From assembly GCA_028280225.1 (NCBI GenBank), contig JANQMF010000066.1, forward strand, positions 1 to 43,041: a stretch of 43,041 nt of DNA, read 5' to 3'. The notes beneath the pieces are model-generated. The model saw nothing but the letters and a program-made list of their open reading frames with translations. It had not been told where the DNA came from and searched no databases. This document shows positions 26,716 through 35,032 of this stretch, piece after piece; the stretch's first letter is position 1; the number at the start of each line of letters is the position of its first letter. Origin of the DNA: Pseudomonadales bacterium. GTDB lineage: Bacteria; Pseudomonadota; Gammaproteobacteria; Pseudomonadales; Azotimanducaceae. A program made the translations under genes and the position numbers.

Positions 26716-26733
26716 TACAACATTTTAGTTGTA
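26716..26733. promoter_or_regulatory. Palindrome between monooxygenase and membrane-protein genes
   Basis: Perfect 6-bp arms TACAAC and GTTGTA with a 6-bp AT spacer, in the AT-rich 210-bp gap between two divergent genes. ACATT (26711-26715) and AATGT (26741-26745) flank it. A regulator site is plausible; no regulator is adjacent. Confidence 0.35.
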
Positions 26734-26796
26734 GTGATGTAATGTTAATGTGCAATACACGTGTGGGGAGCGAAATCACTCTGTGGAGGATAGTTC

Positions 26797-27291
26797 GTGG
26801 AATATTCTGTGGAAGAGGTGCGGCAACTGATTGCGGCACAAGGCCCCGCCCTGTTGGCCTGGGTGCGCTGGCTGGGGTTTATCAATGTGGCTGCCCTGTT
26901 ATTTGTTCGCCGCCGCCAGGCACGCTGGGCACTGGCCGCCTTTGTATTTATTGTCGCCACCAATCTGCCCATGGTCATGACACTTGGGGTGGTCAAGGCC
27001 CTGGCGTTCCCTCACCTGCTGGTGTGGATTCCCATGCTGATTTACCTGACCCGCGAACTGCGCTGGGGTGATATTCAACCACAATCGCCGTTTGGGGTAT
27101 GGGTAATTCTGTATATGACAACCTGCCTGGTCTCGGTAATATTCGACATCCGTGACGGTGCGCAGTATATCCTCGGTGACCGCGGACCCATTCAAATCAG
27201 CAACCAGGTGCCTTATGGTGTCGTTGCGGTAATGGCGCTCTGTGCCTTGGCGATGATTATTTATATCCGGAAAGGCAAGCCAACACCGTAG
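26797..27291 (+). CDS. Four-helix integral membrane protein, function unknown
   Basis: 164 residues with about four hydrophobic segments (near 18-37, 44-65, 70-85 and 138-158, with a further moderately hydrophobic stretch near 102-118) and positive loops (RRRQAR, IRKGKPTP). No enzyme motif was seen. The GTG start is set by GGAGG 7 nt upstream. It resembles small uncharacterised inner-membrane proteins of proteobacteria. It diverges from the flavin monooxygenase, and a hairpin about 40 bp after its stop separates it from the secreted beta-helix protein. Confidence 0.75.
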   Translation: MEYSVEEVRQLIAAQGPALLAWVRWLGFINVAALLFVRRRQARWALAAFVFIVATNLPMVMTLGVVKALAFPHLLVWIPMLIYLTRELRWGDIQPQSPFGVWVILYMTTCLVSVIFDIRDGAQYILGDRGPIQISNQVPYGVVAVMALCALAMIIYIRKGKPTP

Positions 27292-27332
27292 TGGATTCGT
27301 TAGCGGTTGGTTGAACAATCATCTAACAAAAT

Positions 27333-27370
27333 AGGGAATAGTCTCGAAGCACATGCTTGAGATTTTCCCT
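27333..27370 (+). terminator. Long hairpin after the membrane-protein gene
   Basis: AGGGAA/TTCCCT outer stem, TCTC/GAGA and AAGC/GCTT inner stems (one bulged G, small internal loop) on an ACAT loop. Only a short TTATT follows. Position 42 bp after the stop suggests transcription termination or mRNA 3'-end protection. Confidence 0.45.
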
Positions 27371-27468
27371 TATTGCAGAGGTCACAATTATGTTTAACTT
27401 TCGTTGTTACAAACCTTATAGAACCCATTAGTCTGTGCTGGACTCTACCTGTCCAGGAGATTCAAGCC

Positions 27469-29667
27469 ATGACCATGTTCTACCCCCTTTTTTTATGCTG
27501 TTCCTTAGCTATTGCGGCGACAAACCATGCTCACGGCATTACCCATCGTGTGTACAGCAACCAGGATGATGGTCCCGGCTCATTGCGCCAAGCGGTGACG
27601 GATATCAACCTTAATGGCGTGGGTCAGGATAACGTCATCTGGTTTGGCGCACGAGGCACCATCACTTTAGACAGCGAGTTGTTGATCAAGGTGCCGGTGC
27701 TGATCGCCGGACCCGGCATTGATCAACTGACCATCAGCGGGCAAGGAAAAACCCGCCTGTTCCGGTTTGATAACGGCAATGATACGCAAGCACTAACCAT
27801 GGAAATCAGGGATTTAACTCTGATCAACGGGTCGAGCCCCAGACACCAAAGTGGCGGCGGCATCTACAACAAGGAAGCATTGACCCTGACGGACGTGACA
27901 CTGCGGGGGCATGCTGCTGATCTCCACGGCGGTGCCCTGGCCAATGCCCAACACGCGGAACTTATTATGACCGGTGTCAAAATGACTGGTAACTCCGCAC
28001 AAAGCAGCGGGGGTGCCCTATATAGCCGAGGCCAAACCAGCGTTATCGAGGATAGTGAGTTTGCGGGGAATGTCGCCTGCCTGGGCATCCGCAGCGAACA
28101 CGAGGGAGGTGGCGCCGTTTTTCTTAACGATGCGCCAGGTACGGGCCGCTTTGCAGGCAACCTGTTTAAGGACAATCATATCCACGGTACCAGCAATAAC
28201 GGCAGTCCAACCCGGATAACAAAGTGTGACGGCGGTGCCATTCTTCTGCATCGTTCAAACATGGAATTAACGGATTCAACTTTACAAGGTAACTCAGCGG
28301 ACGATGGTGGCGCAATTAGGTTGCTGGGGACAGTGGGTCACAAGGATGTCACCGTTGCACGAACCTTGTTTGCCGACAATACCGCCGCCGGTTCAGATCC
28401 TTTTGCGGCTGGTCTGGGTGGGGCGATATTTGCCGAAGCGCACCTGAATCTGAAAAATGTCACCATCACCGGCAACACCGCCACCAGGGGTGGGGGCATC
28501 TACGCAAACTCCCAGTCTTATCAGGTGCTTGTAGCTCTATCCTTTGTCACCCTTGCCGACAATAACGCCACGGTTTCCGGAGGCGGACTTGACGCTCACG
28601 CCTTTATCACCCCGGTATTTGAGGTCCGCAACAGCGTACTTGCCGGAAATACCGTAAACCAAACCCGGTCTAACTGCGCACAGCCTGTGGCGGACAACAA
28701 CAATCCGGGAGTAGAAACGGGCAACTTCGCCGATGATGCCAGTTGTGGTTTTGGGCTTGGAAACAATGCAACCATCAGGCTTGGACCACTAATGAATAGC
28801 GGCGGGGCCACAGCAACCCGTGCCTTACTGGATCGCCCATCCATTGACGGCACATCAGACTGCAAACCTTTCGACCCCATTGTCGTCGCAAACTCGATTG
28901 GAACCGTAGCCGTGGCAAACCGGAATATCGCCACGGATCAACGGGGTTTTTTGCGGATAGGCGGCACCACGGAAGTCTGTGATGCCGGGGCCACCGAAAC
29001 CAGTCCCGACACAACATGTCCCTTGGTAAGAACATTAACCCGCTGTCAGGGAATTTATCCAATCAGCCGTGTGCAAGACCTTGACGGTGCACCCCGGGAC
29101 CGCCACTGGCATATTCTGGGTGATCTGGCGGGACGCACTTTGAGACTGGAAACGTCCTGTGAAATAAAATTCATAAAGCCGGTAAACCTGGCTGCGGATA
29201 CGTTGATCATCAACGGGGTTAACCGGGTTGGGGGGCTGGCCCCGGTAAATGTAAATGCCGTGCGGGTGTGTGTGCAAAACCGTCCGGATGATCCGGCGCG
29301 CCGCCGTGATGAACAAATCCACATTGGCACCCGGTCCCGGTGGCAGGTGGCTGACACCCTCAGCATTCAGGGTGAACGGCTTAAGGTGGGTATTCATGCC
29401 CATATTAAAACCGGTGGCGATATTCTCATGCAGGGTACGAAGGATGTGGTTGCGCGGGCCTTTGCCACCATGGAGACCGGAGCCAACGTGGAGCTCACCG
29501 GCACACAAATACGTATGGCCCGCAGTACCGCCATTGACGTGGGCAACACCCTGGAAATTGATGCGGACCGTTGCGCGGTAAACAAAGCCACCCTGACCCA
29601 GAACGGCAGCACGTTGCCGGTCCTGGATAAGCTGGGGCGCTGTCTCAACCCGTCGGCTGTACCCTGA
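27469..29667 (+). CDS. Secreted right-handed beta-helix protein (Pmp-like repeats, choice-of-anchor Q-type region)
   Basis: Predicted 732-residue secreted protein. ATG 27469 has CAGGAG 9 nt upstream; a signal peptide ends near NHAHG. The mature protein begins with VYSNQDDGPGSLRQAVTDIN, the usual entry of such helices. About ten rungs follow, many with GG(A/G)I(Y/F) and x-GN(S/T/L)-x motifs as in Chlamydia-type polymorphic membrane proteins (SGGGIYN, HGGALANA, SGGALYS, DGGAIRLL, GGAIFAE, RGGGIYA). Near residue 500 DQRGFLR...CDAGATE is the end of a choice-of-anchor Q-type region. The last 190 residues are a further beta-rich domain with six Cys. There is no autotransporter barrel, so how it leaves the cell is unknown. 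Function could be adhesion or polysaccharide binding. Confidence 0.8.
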   Translation: MTMFYPLFLCCSLAIAATNHAHGITHRVYSNQDDGPGSLRQAVTDINLNGVGQDNVIWFGARGTITLDSELLIKVPVLIAGPGIDQLTISGQGKTRLFRFDNGNDTQALTMEIRDLTLINGSSPRHQSGGGIYNKEALTLTDVTLRGHAADLHGGALANAQHAELIMTGVKMTGNSAQSSGGALYSRGQTSVIEDSEFAGNVACLGIRSEHEGGGAVFLNDAPGTGRFAGNLFKDNHIHGTSNNGSPTRITKCDGGAILLHRSNMELTDSTLQGNSADDGGAIRLLGTVGHKDVTVARTLFADNTAAGSDPFAAGLGGAIFAEAHLNLKNVTITGNTATRGGGIYANSQSYQVLVALSFVTLADNNATVSGGGLDAHAFITPVFEVRNSVLAGNTVNQTRSNCAQPVADNNNPGVETGNFADDASCGFGLGNNATIRLGPLMNSGGATATRALLDRPSIDGTSDCKPFDPIVVANSIGTVAVANRNIATDQRGFLRIGGTTEVCDAGATETSPDTTCPLVRTLTRCQGIYPISRVQDLDGAPRDRHWHILGDLAGRTLRLETSCEIKFIKPVNLAADTLIINGVNRVGGLAPVNVNAVRVCVQNRPDDPARRRDEQIHIGTRSRWQVADTLSIQGERLKVGIHAHIKTGGDILMQGTKDVVARAFATMETGANVELTGTQIRMARSTAIDVGNTLEIDADRCAVNKATLTQNGSTLPVLDKLGRCLNPSAVP

Positions 29668-29711
29668 ATCGGACCGGCATGGCCGCTGTTAAGTACCCTG
29701 GGGTGTGGTCA

Positions 29712-30380
29712 TCACTTTTTGCACCTTCGCCTGAGCCCCTCAAGAATCATCAGGGCGTTGGACTCAAAAATCTTTTGTGCTGACATATCCTTGACCAGAG
29801 CCCGCATGTCCTTGGTCAAATGCCCGTCGGCCAAGGGTTGGCCCTGACGGGCAGCATGAGTTTCGACCAGAGCGGCACCCAATGTCAGGGCGCCATAAGC
29901 AATAATCAGCCGGCGTGCGTCCGCATCCGAAAGTGCAAGACAGGCGGCGTAGTGTCCGGCCAGGGTCCTCATTGAATCCATGGTAAGCTCCCGCGATTCA
30001 ACTAGCTTGGCGGCGGAAACGTTTGGGATGATAACACTTTCCAGGCGCGCACGAAGGGTTAGAAACAGCGGATCCCTGACGCTTTCAGCATAGTGGCGCC
30101 GCACAAAAACCCTGTCCGCCATATCAGGTTTAATGACTTGCTGAAGACGTTGAACCCAGGATGCGCGCCGCATATGGTAAAGATTAAGCAGAACCTCTTC
30201 CCGCGTACCAAAATAGCGATACAGTGTGCCCCGGGCGTAGCCCAGTTCCTTGGCCAATACCTCCATGGAAAAAGCTTCCAAACCAACCGCCACAAGATGC
30301 TCGTTGGCCGCAACAAGGATCGACCGTTTACGCTCATCCTTCTGTTGAGGCGTTGTTGCACGGGGTAATCGTCCACTCAT
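29712..30380 (-). CDS. TetR family transcriptional regulator
   Basis: 222 residues. The N-terminal DNA-binding domain (about 15-65) shows ERKRSILVAANEHLVAVGLEAFS and MEVLAKELGYARGTLYRYFGTREEVLL, with recognition helix ARGTLYRYF. A basic tail ends the protein (GLRRRCKK). ATG start. It diverges from the nitroreductase gene; operator-like repeats cover that gene's promoter, making the nitroreductase its probable target. It converges on the beta-helix protein 44 bp away. Confidence 0.9.
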   Translation of the reverse strand: MSGRLPRATTPQQKDERKRSILVAANEHLVAVGLEAFSMEVLAKELGYARGTLYRYFGTREEVLLNLYHMRRASWVQRLQQVIKPDMADRVFVRRHYAESVRDPLFLTLRARLESVIIPNVSAAKLVESRELTMDSMRTLAGHYAACLALSDADARRLIIAYGALTLGAALVETHAARQGQPLADGHLTKDMRALVKDMSAQKIFESNALMILEGLRRRCKK

Positions 30381-30487
30381 ACAGTTTCCGCTCTATTCGG
30401 TATTGGTTGTTGATGCTTGCATCGTGTTCGCAGCAATCTACCCCCTCCCCCACACAATTCACATACCCTTGATTTTCCAGAAAATAG

Positions 30488-30529
30488 GTGACACCCTGTC
30501 ATTAAGACGTTATAGTGACGCCCTCTCAT
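30488..30529 (+). promoter_or_regulatory. Nitroreductase promoter overlapped by two operator-like repeats
   Basis: GTGACA (30488-30493) and TATAGT (30511-30516), each 5 of 6 to consensus, are 17 bp apart. TGACA-CCC-TGTCA (30489-30501) is a perfect palindrome over the -35. A 15-bp direct copy with three differences, GTGACGCCCTCTCAT (30515-30529), covers the end of the -10 and the start site. The spacing of copies is 27 bp. A repressor bound here would block RNA polymerase; the divergent TetR is the obvious candidate. Confidence 0.6.
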
Positions 30530-30589
30530 CTGTCAGTCAAGTGATCTGGTTATGGAAATTCATCAGCCGGTACCGCCATTCATCTAACC

Positions 30590-31288
30590 ATGGAATACGA
30601 AACTCTGGTCAACAGCCGGCGCAGCATTCGCGGCTACAAACCCGATGCCATCCCCCGGGAGACCATCGACGAAATCATCAGTCTGGCCAAACGTGCCCCC
30701 TCCTCGATGAACGTCCAGGCCTGGCACGTCCACGTGCTGACCGGTGACGCCCTGAACGAAGTACGGCGCCGTAATATGGAAGAGTTGGTTGCAGGGCAAC
30801 CACCCCAACGGGAGATTTTCACCCACGGTCCCTACCAGGGTGAACACCGGGAAAGACAGGTGGCCATTGCCAAGAAGCTTTTTGCCAAAATGGGCATTGC
30901 ACGGGACGACAAACCACGTCGCGAAGACTGGGTACGGCGGGGGTTCAGGCAGTTTGATGCCCCGGTGTCCATCATTTTAACCTACGACAAAAGCCTGGAC
31001 CCGGGGGTGACTTGCCACTTTGATCTCGGCGCATTGTGTTACGGCATTGTGCTGTCGGCCTGGAACAAGGGTATCGGCTGTGTGGTCAACGGCCAGGGTA
31101 TCTCCCGTTCGAATATTGTGCGCGAGGTTGCCCGCGTGCCGGATGATCAGGTCATCATGACCGCCATTGCCATGGGTTATCCGGATGATACCTTCCCGGC
31201 CAATAGCGTGGTCAGCGACCGCGAACCCAACAGCCGCTTTGTCAGCTATGTTGGCTTCGACGACCAGGCCGCGAACCAAAACTCATAA
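30590..31288 (+). CDS. Nitroreductase family FMN-dependent oxidoreductase
   Basis: 232 residues, predicted FMN enzyme using NAD(P)H to reduce nitro, quinone or related groups. The RRSIRGY motif near residue 10 binds FMN phosphate; APSSMNVQAWHVHVLTGDAL and the C-terminal GYPDDTFPANS are family features; FDLGALCYGIVLSAWNKGIGCVVNG forms the central helix. ATG at 30590 without a strong ribosome site. It faces the TetR gene, an arrangement typical of an electrophile- or xenobiotic-induced enzyme. The substrate is unknown. Confidence 0.88.
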   Translation: MEYETLVNSRRSIRGYKPDAIPRETIDEIISLAKRAPSSMNVQAWHVHVLTGDALNEVRRRNMEELVAGQPPQREIFTHGPYQGEHRERQVAIAKKLFAKMGIARDDKPRREDWVRRGFRQFDAPVSIILTYDKSLDPGVTCHFDLGALCYGIVLSAWNKGIGCVVNGQGISRSNIVREVARVPDDQVIMTAIAMGYPDDTFPANSVVSDREPNSRFVSYVGFDDQAANQNS

Positions 31289-31304
31289 CCGGGCAGACTG
31301 GCGG

Positions 31305-31418
31305 CTACCAGCGTTCCCGATACAGTCGGGCAATGTCATCAGAAAGTATGCCACCGTTGAGCGCAGGTAGACCATAGCGGTACGGCGGCGCCGGCACCTC
31401 CTGCTCAATGCTGTTCAT
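31305..31418 (-). CDS. Possible 37-residue ORF or gene remnant
   Basis: An ATG-started frame of 37 codons (MNSIEQEVPAPPYRYGLPAL... ending LYRERW) lies between the nitroreductase and the dioxygenase, on the opposite strand. Its composition reads like protein, but there is no ribosome site and the frame closes 11 codons upstream. It could be the end of a lost gene. I do not recognise it. The rest of the 281-bp gap has only pyrimidine-rich sequence and the promoter listed next. Confidence 0.2.
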   Translation of the reverse strand: MNSIEQEVPAPPYRYGLPALNGGILSDDIARLYRERW

Positions 31419-31509
31419 GAACGTTGCCGCCAGGCTCTTTACCTTTGCTCACTTTCCCTTACTTCCCCTCACTGTCCTTCCCCTCACTTGACGTTGGCAC
31501 AATATCACC

Positions 31510-31537
31510 TTGTTTGCTCGACCCACAAACCTAGAAT
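31510..31537 (+). promoter_or_regulatory. Possible promoter of the dioxygenase gene
   Basis: TTGTTT (31510-31515) and TAGAAT (31532-31537) with a 16-bp spacer, 32 bp before the ATG. The match is moderate. Confidence 0.35.
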
Positions 31538-31569
31538 ACCGGGCCTAAATCAATCAATGCGAGCACAAA

Positions 31570-32406
31570 ATGAGTTCAATTAACGTCATACCCAGCGGGC
31601 AGGCCTGTGGCGCGCAAGTCACCGGTTTAGACCTGTCAAAGCCATTGGACAGCCCTACCCTGGCTGCGGTCAAAGCCGCGTGGCTTGAGCATCATGTACT
31701 TGCCTTTCCCAAGCAGAAATTAAATGGTGATCAGCTTGAGGCATTTGCCCAACAATTTGGCACATTGGGGGAAGATCCGTTTTTTAACCCCATTGCCGGT
31801 AGAAAGTACACCGCTGCGGTGCGGCGTGAAGCGGCGGACACCAATAAAATATTTGCTGAATATTGGCATTCCGATTGGAGCTTTATGCCCAACCCCCCCT
31901 GCGGTACCGTCCTTTACGCACTCGATATTCCACCCCACGGTGGGAACACGGAATTTTCCAACCAGCATCTTTCATTTGAGTCCATGCCCGACGCTATGAA
32001 AGCCCGGTTTGATGCACTCCAGGCCATTCACTCACCTAAGCTGGGTTATTCACCAAAGGGGACTTACGGCAACGTGGAAAAAAACGGCGCCATGGATATC
32101 CGCCCGTCAGAAGAAGCGGAGCATATCTACCAAACCCACCCCCTGGCACCGGCACACCCGGAAACCGGGCGCAAAGGGTTTTTAAGCGGAATATCCTACA
32201 TTGTCGGTTTTGCGGGGATGGGCGAAGAAGAGGCTTACAAACTTATTCTTGAACTTAACAACTGGCAGAGCAAAGAGGAGTTTATCTACAGCCACAAGTG
32301 GGAAAACGATATGTTGGTGCTGTGGGACAATCGCAGCGTGGTGCACCGGGCAACCGGAGGGTATGAAGGTTATCGCCGTGAATTACATCGTGTTACGGTA
32401 TATTAG
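31570..32406 (+). CDS. TauD/TfdA family Fe(II)/2-oxoglutarate-dependent dioxygenase
   Basis: 278 residues. The iron facial triad is visible: His100 and Asp102 in EYWHSDWSF and His259 in SVVHRA, with Arg270 (RREL) in place to bind 2-oxoglutarate. The opening GQACGAQVTGLDLSKPLD is typical of the TauD/TfdA group. These enzymes release sulfite from taurine, open phenoxyacid ethers or hydroxylate other acids, coupled to 2-oxoglutarate decarboxylation. No taurine or alkylsulfonate transporter lies nearby, so the substrate is open. It converges on tcuB with 91 bp between stops. Confidence 0.92.
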   Translation: MSSINVIPSGQACGAQVTGLDLSKPLDSPTLAAVKAAWLEHHVLAFPKQKLNGDQLEAFAQQFGTLGEDPFFNPIAGRKYTAAVRREAADTNKIFAEYWHSDWSFMPNPPCGTVLYALDIPPHGGNTEFSNQHLSFESMPDAMKARFDALQAIHSPKLGYSPKGTYGNVEKNGAMDIRPSEEAEHIYQTHPLAPAHPETGRKGFLSGISYIVGFAGMGEEEAYKLILELNNWQSKEEFIYSHKWENDMLVLWDNRSVVHRATGGYEGYRRELHRVTVY

Positions 32407-32497
32407 CGCGCCTGTTAACTGGTTTGCCGGTTGTAACAAGCAACTCCATGCGTACTACGTTTAATTATGAAATGGGCTCTAAAACACAGACAGTGAA

Positions 32498-33595
32498 CTA
32501 ACGATTTGCTTCCTCAGCAAATCGCACAAGCGCGGCCAAACGATAAACCGCATGCACAAATTTGCTGTAGGGCAACATGACAAAGAAACTCAGGACCAGC
32601 CCCAGGTGAACAACCAGCAACATTCCCATCGCTGCTGTCTCGCGCAAGGCCAACAGCAATAGACCACTCAGACTGACCAGAAAGAGCATGATCAAAAAAG
32701 CGAAGTCCATGCCGTAATAATCAACCTGCATCGGCGTTGTGTCGCTGCGCATCTTATTCCAGATCAACCCCACAGGACCCACCAGCAAGCCGATACCCCC
32801 AACGGTGCCCAGCAAAACCGGCAGGCTGAAAAAGGGATACGGCGCCACCCGGCCAAGACCATAGTCGTACACCGTGGCCACGCAGGTTGCGGCAAAACAA
32901 AGCAGAAAGCCCCACATGGTCAATTGATGGAAGATTCGCCGCTGGTTGGAAAATCCGTCGTCCACGCTGCTGCAACCCTCACCATGACCGCCATCCAGGT
33001 ATTTGAGTGTGCCCGCGTTAACACAGCCGCGCCATACGGATTTTAGACTGGGCATGCCCTTGCCTGTTGCCTTCCAGAATTTCACCACACTCACGCACAT
33101 GGCCACCACGCTGAAGCCAAAGGTCAGCCCGGCCACCACAACCATCAACGTGTGACCAATGATCTGATAAAAGGATCCCGGACCGCTGAAGCGGCCAAAC
33201 AGTACATTGTTCGATATCAGGACCAGGGCAAGGGCCATGGTCAACGTGATCAGCACCGCGCTGACCAGCGATACCAGCAGGCCGTTACGCTGAAAGGCGC
33301 GTGCAAAGGCACCGGGCCAGGCATATTTTTCATAGGTGGCGATACGTGTGTCTGTCAACACCGCAGGGACGTTAACGTCAAAGGTGTGGGGCGGAGCGTA
33401 CTGACAGTCGTGATAACAGGCAGTACAGTTGTGGCACAAGTTGGCCAGGTAGTCGAAATCCTGATCAACAAAGGTGCGCCTTAACGACATCGCTTGAAAA
33501 GTGGCACACAAGCCTTCGCAGTACCTGCACGCATTACAGATGTCCATTACCCGCCTGGCTTCCTGAGTTGCCGGGGCATCTGTGGCAATGATCAT
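32498..33595 (-). CDS. tcuB: Tricarballylate utilisation membrane Fe-S protein TcuB-like
   Basis: 365-residue membrane protein with two [4Fe-4S] motifs near the N-terminus (C20-x2-C23-x2-C26-x3-C30 and C54-x2-C57-x2-C60-x3-C64) followed by about six transmembrane helices with His residues suited to haem. In Salmonella, TcuB passes electrons from the FAD enzyme TcuA to the quinone pool, reoxidising its flavin. Its ATG overlaps the tcuA stop by 4 bp, so translation is coupled. It is the last gene of the seven-gene leftward run. The close relative CobZ fuses both parts; here they are separate, as in tcuAB. Confidence 0.9.
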   Translation of the reverse strand: MIIATDAPATQEARRVMDICNACRYCEGLCATFQAMSLRRTFVDQDFDYLANLCHNCTACYHDCQYAPPHTFDVNVPAVLTDTRIATYEKYAWPGAFARAFQRNGLLVSLVSAVLITLTMALALVLISNNVLFGRFSGPGSFYQIIGHTLMVVVAGLTFGFSVVAMCVSVVKFWKATGKGMPSLKSVWRGCVNAGTLKYLDGGHGEGCSSVDDGFSNQRRIFHQLTMWGFLLCFAATCVATVYDYGLGRVAPYPFFSLPVLLGTVGGIGLLVGPVGLIWNKMRSDTTPMQVDYYGMDFAFLIMLFLVSLSGLLLLALRETAAMGMLLVVHLGLVLSFFVMLPYSKFVHAVYRLAALVRFAEEANR

Positions 33596-34989
33596 AAGCT
33601 GCTCCGGTGGGCCGCAGCACTTGCTCCGGCAAGGCGCCCGAAGACCCCGCCAATGGTCATGCCCGTGCCCGCGCAGTAGCCCTGACCGAGTATATTGCCT
33701 GCCATGACTTCACCCGCTGCATAAACATTGTCAGCACCCTGGCTGCCGGAGAAATGTACCCGCGCCTTGCCGTCAACCTTGACACCCAAATAGGTAAAGG
33801 TAATGCCGGGTTTAAGGGGATAAATGGCATACGGCGGTTTGTCCAGTTTCAACGCCCAATGAGATTTAGGCGGCAACAGGCCTTCGGTATGACAGTCATC
33901 CAGCACGTCGGGGTTATAATTACCGGCAACCACCGCTGCGTTAAACGCCTCCACCGTGGCGGCCAGGGCCGCACCGTCAAGCCCAACTTTTTCCGCCAGC
34001 GCTTCAATGGAATCGGCAGAAATGGAAGGAAACACGGACGGCATAAAATTCTCCGCCACCTTGGCATCAATAACCGCATAAGCAATCTGCTCAGGCTGAC
34101 CGGCAATCAGGCGCCCCCAGATGGCATAACGTTTGGGCCAGAAGTCTTCACCTTCATCATAAAAGCGTTTGCCCTGGGTATTCACCACAAGACTGAAACA
34201 GACACAATCCAGGCGCGTGACAATGCCACCGTCAAACTTGGGGCCCCGGGCATCAATGGCCACCGCATGGCACTGGGTGGGATCGCTGACGGTCTGCACC
34301 CCCTGACCCATCAGGCAGCGGAGCATGGTGCCGGTGTTATACGGGGTGCCTCGGATCAGGAAGTTGTCCGCCGCACTCCCCCATACCTCTCTCATCCAGC
34401 CGGTATTAGCCTGAAAGCCGCCACTGGCCACCACCAGCGCCCGGGCTTTGATCTCGAAGGTATAGCCGCGATTAACCACCACGGCGGATTGAAATCCACC
34501 GGTGTTGAAGTTTAAATCCCGGGCTTCGGTATCGTAAAAAATCTTCACACCCAGTTTGTCAGCAGTGCGGTACTGGGCATTGAGCAGCGCCTTCCCGCCC
34601 CCCAGAAAAAAAGCGTTGGTTCTACCCAGGCTGAGCGTGCCACTCAAGGCAGGCTGAAAACGCACCCCCTGCTCCTGTAACCAGCCGAGCAACGGATAAC
34701 TTTCCCGGATGGTGAGGCGCGCCAGTTCTTCATTGATTTTGCCACCGGTCACCCGCAGCAGATCTGTCCAGAATTCTTCTTCGCAATAGCTGTCGGACAG
34801 GGTTGCCGTTGGCCCGGGATGCATGGCTCTGAGATTGCGGGTATGGCGGGTATTGCCCCCACGCATAAAGTGCGGCGCATGCTCCAGCAGTACCACGTCG
34901 GCACCGGCCCGGGCGGCGGTAATCGCAGCACACAGGCCGGCATTCCCACCACCAACAACAAGTACATCCGTGGTTGCCGGCACATTCAT
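33592..34989 (-). CDS. tcuA: FAD-dependent tricarballylate dehydrogenase TcuA-like
   Basis: 465-residue flavoprotein of the fumarate-reductase/succinate-dehydrogenase group. VVGGGNAGLCAAITAARAG (residues about 11-29) binds FAD; GGNTRHTRNLRAMHPG is characteristic of TcuA; the C-terminus closes the FAD site with DNVYAAGEVMAGNILGQGYCAGTGMTIGGVFGRLAG. In Salmonella the enzyme oxidises tricarballylate to cis-aconitate, which enters the citric acid cycle. Here it follows a TctCBA transporter and precedes tcuB. Related enzymes use other polycarboxylates, so tricarballylate itself is likely but not proved. Confidence 0.9.
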   Translation of the reverse strand: MNVPATTDVLVVGGGNAGLCAAITAARAGADVVLLEHAPHFMRGGNTRHTRNLRAMHPGPTATLSDSYCEEEFWTDLLRVTGGKINEELARLTIRESYPLLGWLQEQGVRFQPALSGTLSLGRTNAFFLGGGKALLNAQYRTADKLGVKIFYDTEARDLNFNTGGFQSAVVVNRGYTFEIKARALVVASGGFQANTGWMREVWGSAADNFLIRGTPYNTGTMLRCLMGQGVQTVSDPTQCHAVAIDARGPKFDGGIVTRLDCVCFSLVVNTQGKRFYDEGEDFWPKRYAIWGRLIAGQPEQIAYAVIDAKVAENFMPSVFPSISADSIEALAEKVGLDGAALAATVEAFNAAVVAGNYNPDVLDDCHTEGLLPPKSHWALKLDKPPYAIYPLKPGITFTYLGVKVDGKARVHFSGSQGADNVYAAGEVMAGNILGQGYCAGTGMTIGGVFGRLAGASAAAHRSSL

Positions 34990-35032
34990 CTAGCGTGTTA
35001 TCTCCATTGTGTCTGTCTTCAGGCGGCCGCCG

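Noticed and set aside
33607-34515. Plus-strand open frame of 302 codons opposite tcuA
   Set aside because: tcuA is certain from FAD motifs and operon structure; the antisense frame has low-complexity Gly/His/Arg composition and no recognisable domain.
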